This document shows, one piece after another, positions 4,992-9,220 of a stretch of DNA of 9,220 bases. The position numbers were made by a program, and so were the translations under genes. The DNA comes from DATMXT01 sp035560415 (GTDB lineage: Bacteria > Bacillota > Clostridia > Oscillospirales > Feifaniaceae), in the NCBI GenBank assembly GCA_035560415.1, contig DATMZG010000028.1, positions 1 through 9,220 on the forward strand. The letters are read 5' to 3'. The stretch's first letter is position 1. Every line of letters begins with the position of its first letter. The notes beneath the pieces are model-generated. The model had not been told where the DNA came from. It did no database searches and worked only from the letters and a program-made list of their open reading frames with translations.

Positions 4992-6467
4992 ATGCTCAAC
5001 ACGAAGCCTGAGGAGAAGTTCCTCTACGAGGGGCTGACCTTCGACGACGTCTTGCTCATACCGCGCAAGTCGGACCTGCTGCCGACCGAGATCGACCTTT
5101 CGACCCAGCTGACCAAGACCATCCGGCTCAACATTCCGGTCCTGTCGGCCGCGATGGACACCGTCACCGAGGCCCGCATGGCCATCGCCATGGCCAGAGA
5201 GGGCGGAATCGGGGTCATTCACAAGAACATGACCATTGAGCGGCAGGCCGACGAGGTGGACAAGGTCAAGCGCAGTGAGAACGGCGTCATCGTCAACCCG
5301 TTTTTCCTGTCCCCGGAGCACTACGTCTATGAGGCGGAGGAGCTCATGAGCAAATACCGCATTTCCGGCGTGCCCATCTGCGAGGACGGCCGGCTGGTCG
5401 GCATTCTGACCAACCGGGATATGCGCTTCCTCGAGAGCTACGACGTCAAAATCAGCGACGTCATGACCAAGGACAACCTCGTGACGGCGCCGGTCGGCAC
5501 CACCCTCAAGGGCGCTCAGCAAATTCTCAAGAAGCACAAAATTGAGAAGCTGCCCATCGTGGACGAGGGGGGCTACCTCAAAGGGCTCATCACCATTAAG
5601 GACATTGAGAAGTCGATTGTCTACCCCAACTCCGCAAAGGACGCGGGCGGCAGGCTCATGTGCGCGGCGGCCCTCGGCGTCACAAACAACGTGCTTGAGC
5701 GGGCGGCGGCGCTCGTCGAAAAGAGCGTCGACCTCCTGGTGCTCGACTCGGCCCACGGCCACTCGGAAAATATCTTAAACTGCGTGCGCAAAATTAAAGA
5801 GAAGTTTCCGGCGACCCAGCTCATGGCCGGCAACGTGGCGACGGCCGACGGGGCAAGGGCCCTCATTGACGCCGGAGCCGACGCCATCAAGGTCGGCATC
5901 GGACCCGGCTCCATCTGCACGACTAGAGTCATCGCCGGCATCGGCGTGCCCCAGGTCTCGGCCATTTACAACGCGGCCTCAGTCGCCTCGCAGTATGGCA
6001 TTCCGGTCGTGGGGGACGGCGGACTTCAGTATTCGGGTGACATTGTCAAGGCGCTGGCGGCCGGCGCTGCCGCCGTCATGGCGGGCTCGCTCTTTGCCGG
6101 GTGCGACGAGTCGCCGGGCAGCGAAGAGATCTATCAGGGCCGCCGGTTCAAAGTCTACCGCGGCATGGGCTCCATTGCGGCCATGAAAGAGGGCTCCTCA
6201 GACCGCTACTTCCAGGAGGGCACTAAAAAGCTGGTGCCCGAGGGCGTCGAGGGCCGCGTGCCCTACAAGGGCCATGTGTCGGAAGCCATCTACCAGCTCA
6301 TGGGCGGCGTGCGCTCCGGCATGGGATACTGCGGGGCCGGAAACATCGGGACGCTGCAGGCTGAAGGGCAATTTGTGCGCATCACGGGGGCAGGACTCAA
6401 GGAGAGCCACCCGCACGACATCTATATCACAAAGGAAGCGCCCAACTATTCGATCAACCCGCAGTGA
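4992..6467 (+). CDS. guaB: IMP dehydrogenase
   Basis: This 491-residue cytoplasmic enzyme oxidises IMP to XMP with NAD+, the committed step of guanine nucleotide synthesis. The N-terminal barrel part carries LTFDDVLLIPRKSDLLP (15-31) and SAAMDTVTEARMAIAMA (53-69). Two CBS domains are inserted at about 95-215 (for example ISGVPICEDGRLVGILTNRD and KLPIVDEGGYLKGLITIKD). The catalytic loop GIGPGSICTTR places the active cysteine at C309, followed by the phosphate-binding VVGDGGLQYSGD. The mobile flap EGVEGRVPYKG (417-427) keeps the conserved arginine (R422) and tyrosine (Y425). Length, domain order and key residues are all normal. It has its own promoter, and a 65-nt gap without a convincing terminator separates it from the DegV-family gene. 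Confidence 0.98.
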   Translation: MLNTKPEEKFLYEGLTFDDVLLIPRKSDLLPTEIDLSTQLTKTIRLNIPVLSAAMDTVTEARMAIAMAREGGIGVIHKNMTIERQADEVDKVKRSENGVIVNPFFLSPEHYVYEAEELMSKYRISGVPICEDGRLVGILTNRDMRFLESYDVKISDVMTKDNLVTAPVGTTLKGAQQILKKHKIEKLPIVDEGGYLKGLITIKDIEKSIVYPNSAKDAGGRLMCAAALGVTNNVLERAAALVEKSVDLLVLDSAHGHSENILNCVRKIKEKFPATQLMAGNVATADGARALIDAGADAIKVGIGPGSICTTRVIAGIGVPQVSAIYNAASVASQYGIPVVGDGGLQYSGDIVKALAAGAAAVMAGSLFAGCDESPGSEEIYQGRRFKVYRGMGSIAAMKEGSSDRYFQEGTKKLVPEGVEGRVPYKGHVSEAIYQLMGGVRSGMGYCGAGNIGTLQAEGQFVRITGAGLKESHPHDIYITKEAPNYSINPQ

Positions 6468-6532
6468 GCAGGACTGCGCCCTGACAGTGGAGGCACAGGG
6501 GCTTTGCCCCAATTTCGAAGGCGGGGATAAAA

Positions 6533-7369
6533 ATGAAATACAAACTCATTGTGGACAGCTGCTGCGATCTTCCGCCTGAGGAATTGAAGCGTCTCGAGGC
6601 GGTCAAGGTCCCACTGTATATGCTCATGGGGGAGCGCTGCTATGTCGACGACGAAAATCTCGACGTCGCGGCTTTTGTCGAGGACATGACGGCCTCCAAG
6701 GAGCCCATGCACTCGGGGTGTCCGGCGCCGGCGGAATTTGCCGCGCACTACACGGGGGAAGACCCCATTTTCGTCGTCACGCTCTCCTCAAGACTTTCGG
6801 GCTCCTACGACTGCGCCGTTGCCGCTATCGAGCTGGCAAGGGACCAGGGGGCTACGGCTGACGTCTATGTCTTTGACTCCAAGAGCGCCTCGGGCGGCGA
6901 GACGACGGTTGCGCTGCTCATTGAGGAACTGGCGCAGTCCGGCTGTACAAAAGAGGCACTCATTGAGACGGTCGAGGCCCACATCAAGCGGCAGGAGACG
7001 CTGTTTATTCTCGGCGACGTCACAAACCTAGTCAAAAACGGCCGCATGAACAAGGTCACCGGCACATTTGTCTCGGCCTTACACATCCATCCACTGCTCT
7101 CCTCCGACGGGGACGGCAACATCATCATGCTGGACAAGGCCCGCGGAATGGCCGCCACCGTCAAGCGGCTGGTCGAGGTCATCGGGGAGCGGTGTCCGGC
7201 GGTGGCCGACAAGACGCTGGTCATCGCGCACTGCCTGAGTCCCGACATGGCAAACTACATGCGGGCCCTCATTGAGGAGCGCTACGCCTTCAAGAAAATC
7301 GTGCTCTACGCCATGGGCGGCATCTCCTCCATGTACGCCGCAAAGGGTGGCGTGCTGGCGGCCTTTTGA
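6533..7369 (+). CDS. DegV-family fatty-acid-binding protein
   Basis: This 278-residue protein belongs to the DegV family, which binds a single fatty acid between two domains; family members such as FakB deliver fatty acids to a kinase that makes acyl-phosphate for phospholipid synthesis. Family motifs are VDSCCDLP (7-14), SGCPAPAEF (61-69, the position of the usual TSQPSP-type motif), VTLSSRLSGSY (82-92), VFDSKSAS (113-120) and LVKNGRMNKVTG (166-177). The C-terminal tail reads MGGISSMYAAKGGVLAAF, differing from the glycine-proline-rich tail often seen. The length is typical. The ATG follows a GGCGGGGAT ribosome binding site. The gene may be read through from guaB and ends at a strong terminator. 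No kinase partner is in the window, so its ligand and role are unproven. Confidence 0.92.
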   Translation: MKYKLIVDSCCDLPPEELKRLEAVKVPLYMLMGERCYVDDENLDVAAFVEDMTASKEPMHSGCPAPAEFAAHYTGEDPIFVVTLSSRLSGSYDCAVAAIELARDQGATADVYVFDSKSASGGETTVALLIEELAQSGCTKEALIETVEAHIKRQETLFILGDVTNLVKNGRMNKVTGTFVSALHIHPLLSSDGDGNIIMLDKARGMAATVKRLVEVIGERCPAVADKTLVIAHCLSPDMANYMRALIEERYAFKKIVLYAMGGISSMYAAKGGVLAAF

Positions 7370-7379
7370 GGAAAAAAGA

Positions 7380-7415
7380 AAAAAGTCCTCTGCCGTTTTC
7401 GGCAGAGGACTTTTT
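7380..7415. terminator. Bidirectional rho-independent terminator between convergent genes
   Basis: GTCCTCTGCCG (7385-7395) pairs with CGGCAGAGGAC (7400-7410) around the loop TTTT, and the flanking five A and five T extend the stem to 16 pairs. On the plus strand TTTTT follows the stem; on the minus strand the A-rich stretch at 7372-7384 becomes a T-rich tail. It therefore ends both the DegV-family gene and the FMN-dependent dehydrogenase gene, which converge on it. Confidence 0.93.
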
Positions 7416-7427
7416 AATGATCTTAGT

Positions 7428-8429
7428 TCAGGGGACATAGACCATGTCGCGGCTGATTTCGTCAAGCGTGAAAGCGCCGCACATCCACATGGCACTTTTC
7501 AGCTCGTCAGCCAGCTTTTCGATGTAGAAGCGAATGCCGTCCGCCCCGCCGCCGTAGACGGCCGTGACAAAGGGCCGGCAGATGAGCACGCCCTTCGCGC
7601 CCAGCGCAAAGGCCTTGAAGATGTCGGCGCCCGAGCGGATGCCGCCGTCGACCAAGACCGGCACGGCGCCGGCCACTGCTGAGACGATGTCCGGCAATAC
7701 CTCGGCTGTTGCCATGCACCCGTCGAGCACCCGCCCGCCGTGGTTTGAGACGACAATGGCCGAAGCCCCCGCCTCAATGGCCTTGGCGGCACCCTTCGGG
7801 GTCATAATGCCCTTGACGATGACCGGCATGGCTGCCATTTGGATGACCTGCGCCAGCTGCTCGACGGTGATAAACTTCGCCTCGTGGTTTTTCTTGAAAT
7901 AGGGGAGCCCCTGCGAGTCGATGGCAATGGCCATCGCGTAGGCGCCCGACTCGTGAATGCGGGCGATGCGGCGCTCCATCATGTCAAAATCGTAGGGGAT
8001 CATGGCCGGAATGCCGACGCCGCCCGCCTTTTTGATGCCCTCAATGCTGTTGTCAATGGTGTCGTTGGTGAAGGCCACGGTGCCCGCGGCTGCACAGGTT
8101 TCAACCATTACAGTGTTGTAGGAGACGTCGTCGTACTTCTCGCCGTAGTGCATTTTGATGCCGCCGGTCGGCCCTGCGTAGAAGGGGACTGCGAAATCCC
8201 GGCCGCAGAGCGTAGAACTTATGTCAACCGGCCGGTCCTCATGGATGGTGTCCATGTGAAGGCGTATCTCTTTCCACTTGTCGAAATTGCGCACTGCGAC
8301 GTCGCCGCTGCCCAGCGCCCCGGGGCCGGGGAAGACGGCCCGGCAGGCTTTGCCGTTGCACTCGACGCAGGCTTTGCAGTAAGGTCCCATGCCGCTGCGG
8401 GCACTCTCCATGAGCTCTTTGTAATTCAT
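7428..8429 (-). CDS. FMN-dependent alpha-hydroxyacid dehydrogenase-like protein with N-terminal Cys cluster
   Basis: This 333-residue protein has the FMN-binding barrel of the glycolate/lactate oxidase family. Core motifs are VPFYAGPTGG (81-90), PVIVKGIMTPKGAAKAIEAG (202-221, flavin lysine K206), IVVSNHGGRVLDG (225-237, catalytic H230 and R233), LVDGGIRSGADIFKAFALGAKGV (259-281) and ICRPF (283-287, FMN phosphate). The N-terminus carries C18, C21, C24 and C29 (C-x2-C-x2-C-x4-C), where classical enzymes have the active-site tyrosine segment; a metal or iron-sulfur site is possible. The arginine usually found after the DS/DT motif is not seen at DSQGLPYFKK (171-180). The substrate is therefore uncertain. 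The ATG at 8429 is chosen because AGGGAG lies 6 nt upstream; the preceding GTG (8432) would have only 3 nt spacing. The gene lies 33 nt behind a cysteine hydrolase gene, probably in one operon. Confidence 0.85.
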   Translation of the reverse strand: MNYKELMESARSGMGPYCKACVECNGKACRAVFPGPGALGSGDVAVRNFDKWKEIRLHMDTIHEDRPVDISSTLCGRDFAVPFYAGPTGGIKMHYGEKYDDVSYNTVMVETCAAAGTVAFTNDTIDNSIEGIKKAGGVGIPAMIPYDFDMMERRIARIHESGAYAMAIAIDSQGLPYFKKNHEAKFITVEQLAQVIQMAAMPVIVKGIMTPKGAAKAIEAGASAIVVSNHGGRVLDGCMATAEVLPDIVSAVAGAVPVLVDGGIRSGADIFKAFALGAKGVLICRPFVTAVYGGGADGIRFYIEKLADELKSAMWMCGAFTLDEISRDMVYVP

Positions 8430-8462
8430 CACGTTCTCCCTTTCTCAATAAGCTGAAGGCTG

Positions 8463-9008
8463 TCAGAGCAGCTCTTTCAATTCTTCCGAAGACACGACCC
8501 GTGCAAAGGCGCGCAGCGCCGCCATAAAAGCGGTGTGCACCTGCATGGCGGGAATGACTTCGCCTCCAAAAGCGAGGGCCTTTGTCGCGCAGGCGTCATG
8601 CACGAGCAGCACCTCATAGCCGAGCTCGCCGGCGGCCCGCGTCGTCGAGTCGATGCACATGTGGGACATCATTCCGGCGATGACGACGCGCTCGACGCCG
8701 AGGCTTGTCAGGGCGGCGCCGAGCGGCGTGCCGATGAAGCTGTTTGGCGCGTGCTTAATGAAAACCTCCTCGTTTGGCAGCGGGGATACGGTTTTCGCTA
8801 TCTCACTGCCGGGGGTGTCCGGCAGGAAAAAGGAGGCGCCCTCATCCTGCGCAATGTGCCGGATGTGGAAGACTGGCCACTCATGGACGCGGAAAATGCG
8901 CAGGATTTTTCGCGCGGCGGCAGCGGCGGCTTCGGCGCCGCTAAGCTCGCTCTTTCCGCCGGGGAAATAATCGTTTTGAATGTCGACTAAAATGAGCGCC
9001 GTTTTCAT
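8463..9008 (-). CDS. Cysteine hydrolase, isochorismatase superfamily
   Basis: This 181-residue cytoplasmic enzyme belongs to the isochorismatase-like cysteine hydrolases, a group that includes nicotinamidases, N-carbamoylsarcosine amidases and related amide or vinyl-ether hydrolases. The catalytic triad is visible: D9 in LVDIQNDYFPGG (7-18), K85 in VFIKHAPNSF (82-91), and C118 in IAGMMSHMCIDSTTRAA (110-126). The substrate cannot be assigned; the metal-binding histidine pattern of nicotinamidases is not evident. The start at 9008 is set by AGGAGGG (forward 9017-9023) 8 nt upstream. The frame stays open upstream only because a 33-bp tandem repeat, whose unit is a multiple of three, is read as LPRGHVSQLLR-type repeats, so that extension is rejected. 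The next gene on the strand, 33 nt away, is the FMN-dependent enzyme. Confidence 0.9.
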   Translation of the reverse strand: MKTALILVDIQNDYFPGGKSELSGAEAAAAAARKILRIFRVHEWPVFHIRHIAQDEGASFFLPDTPGSEIAKTVSPLPNEEVFIKHAPNSFIGTPLGAALTSLGVERVVIAGMMSHMCIDSTTRAAGELGYEVLLVHDACATKALAFGGEVIPAMQVHTAFMAALRAFARVVSSEELKELL

Positions 9009-9016
9009 GACAGGTT

Positions 9017-9023
9017 CCCTCCT
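9017..9023 (-). promoter_or_regulatory. Strong ribosome binding site of the cysteine hydrolase gene
   Basis: On the minus strand AGGAGGG ends 8 nt before the ATG at 9008. It is close to the ideal anti-Shine-Dalgarno match and rules in favour of the 181-residue product over the longer open frame reaching to 9125. Confidence 0.85.
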
Positions 9024-9122
9024 ATACGAAATATGCCTGCGCGGAAAGCGTAACAGCTGCGAAACGTGCCCACGCGGCAAGCGTAACAATTGCGAAACAT
9101 GCCCGCGCGGCAAGCGCAACAA
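9024..9122. repeat. 33-bp imperfect tandem repeat block
   Basis: Unit 1 (9035-9067) and unit 2 (9068-9100) match at 27 of 33 positions. A third, partial unit (9101-9122) matches unit 2 at 20 of 22 positions and then diverges. A degenerate piece at 9024-9034 matches the end of the unit at 8 of 11 positions. Shared cores include GCGTAACA and TGCGAAAC. Because the unit length is divisible by three and has no stop in the relevant frames, artificial repeated peptides appear on both strands. The block ends exactly at the ribosome binding site of the cysteine hydrolase gene. There are no unique spacers, so it is not a CRISPR array. Confidence 0.85.
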
Positions 9123-9132
9123 CAAGAACGGC

Positions 9133-9152
9133 CGCCCTGTATGTACAGGGCG
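9133..9152. repeat. Perfect 9-bp inverted repeat
   Basis: CGCCCTGTA (9133-9141) and TACAGGGCG (9144-9152) are perfect reverse complements separated by TG. No T-run follows on either strand, so it is not a standard terminator. It could be an operator-like palindrome or part of a dispersed intergenic element linked to the adjacent tandem repeats. Confidence 0.6.
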
Positions 9153-9161
9153 ACCGCAGAG

Positions 9162-9189
9162 TGGCGAAAAACCTTTGGGTTTTTCGCCA
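9162..9189. repeat. Perfect 12-bp inverted repeat (hairpin)
   Basis: TGGCGAAAAACC (9162-9173) and GGTTTTTCGCCA (9178-9189) are perfect reverse complements around TTTG. The A5/T5 tracts lie inside the stem and no T-run follows it, so it is atypical as a terminator. The remaining 31 nt to the window edge show no gene. Confidence 0.6.
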
Positions 9190-9220
9190 AGTGAGCGGTA
9201 CCCTTCCCGCGCAAAGTGAA

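Noticed and set aside
4968..5762. Long antisense open frame (264 codons) opposite guaB
   Set aside because: It is the shadow of a GC-rich, motif-complete guaB frame; its translation shows no recognisable domain.
6498..6510. Terminator between guaB and the DegV-family gene
   Set aside because: The stem is only five pairs (GGGGC/GCCCC) with a three-base loop and is followed by AATTTCG rather than a T-run.
6504..6531. Promoter in front of the DegV-family gene (TTGCCC, 16 nt, GATAAA)
   Set aside because: The -10 would abut the ATG, so the transcript would start inside the coding region.
7839..8456. 205-codon plus-strand open frame opposite the FMN-dependent enzyme
   Set aside because: The minus-strand frame carries all family motifs; the opposite frame is a GC-driven shadow without a ribosome binding site.
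9024..9122. CRISPR array
   Set aside because: The units are directly adjacent with no unique spacers, and no cas gene is present.
9009..9125. N-terminal extension of the cysteine hydrolase (starts further upstream)
   Set aside because: The extension is only the translation of the 33-bp tandem repeats, while an ideal AGGAGGG site precedes the ATG at 9008.
8980..9219. 79-codon plus-strand frame with a repeated CPRGKRNN-type peptide
   Set aside because: It is produced by the same tandem repeats, begins inside an antisense gene and has no ribosome binding site.

Overview
The window looks like a chromosomal segment of a GC-rich, anaerobic, probably spore-forming member of the Clostridia, of the Oscillospirales type. 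The evidence is a SigH-type sigma factor, GGAGG-type ribosome binding sites, sigma-A promoters, a CsaB-type pyruvyl transferase, a DegV-family protein and a clostridial-type FMN-dependent hydroxyacid dehydrogenase relative. The taxonomic placement is inferred from protein character, not from a database search. No transposase, integrase, phage gene, CRISPR array or rRNA gene is visible. Nearly all of the window is coding.

Left part, plus strand: a SigH-like sigma factor (40-654), then a 92-nt gap holding a tRNA-like fold, then a small protein with four CxxC pairs (747-1028) and a strong terminator (1056-1096). A sigma-A-type promoter (1121-1149) and a leader with a hairpin come next. They precede a three-gene unit: mscL, a fused glycosyltransferase/CsaB pyruvyl transferase, and ruvX. 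Both junctions in that unit are ATGA start/stop overlaps, so translation is probably coupled. The unit combines a turgor safety valve, a cell-wall polymer enzyme and a housekeeping nuclease.

Middle: two minus-strand genes (4908 down to 4185) each encode half of a TauE/SafE-type permease. The second starts at a TTG inside the end of the first and overlaps the 3' end of ruvX tail to tail by 35 nt. A short divergent region carries an extended -10 promoter for guaB (IMP dehydrogenase, guanine nucleotide synthesis). guaB is followed by a DegV-family fatty-acid-binding protein, and a symmetric bidirectional terminator (7380-7415) closes this unit.

Right part, minus strand: a cysteine hydrolase of the isochorismatase superfamily (9008-8463) and an FMN-dependent alpha-hydroxyacid dehydrogenase-like protein with an N-terminal four-cysteine cluster (8429-7428) form a likely two-gene operon. 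Its upstream region is made of 33-bp imperfect tandem repeats that run up to the ribosome binding site, followed by two perfect inverted repeats near the window's right edge.

Most of the content is ordinary housekeeping. The items most worth a second look are the tRNA-like element behind the sigma factor gene, the glycosyltransferase-CsaB fusion, the cysteine-rich FMN enzyme that appears to lack the family's substrate-binding residues, and the repeat block at the right end.
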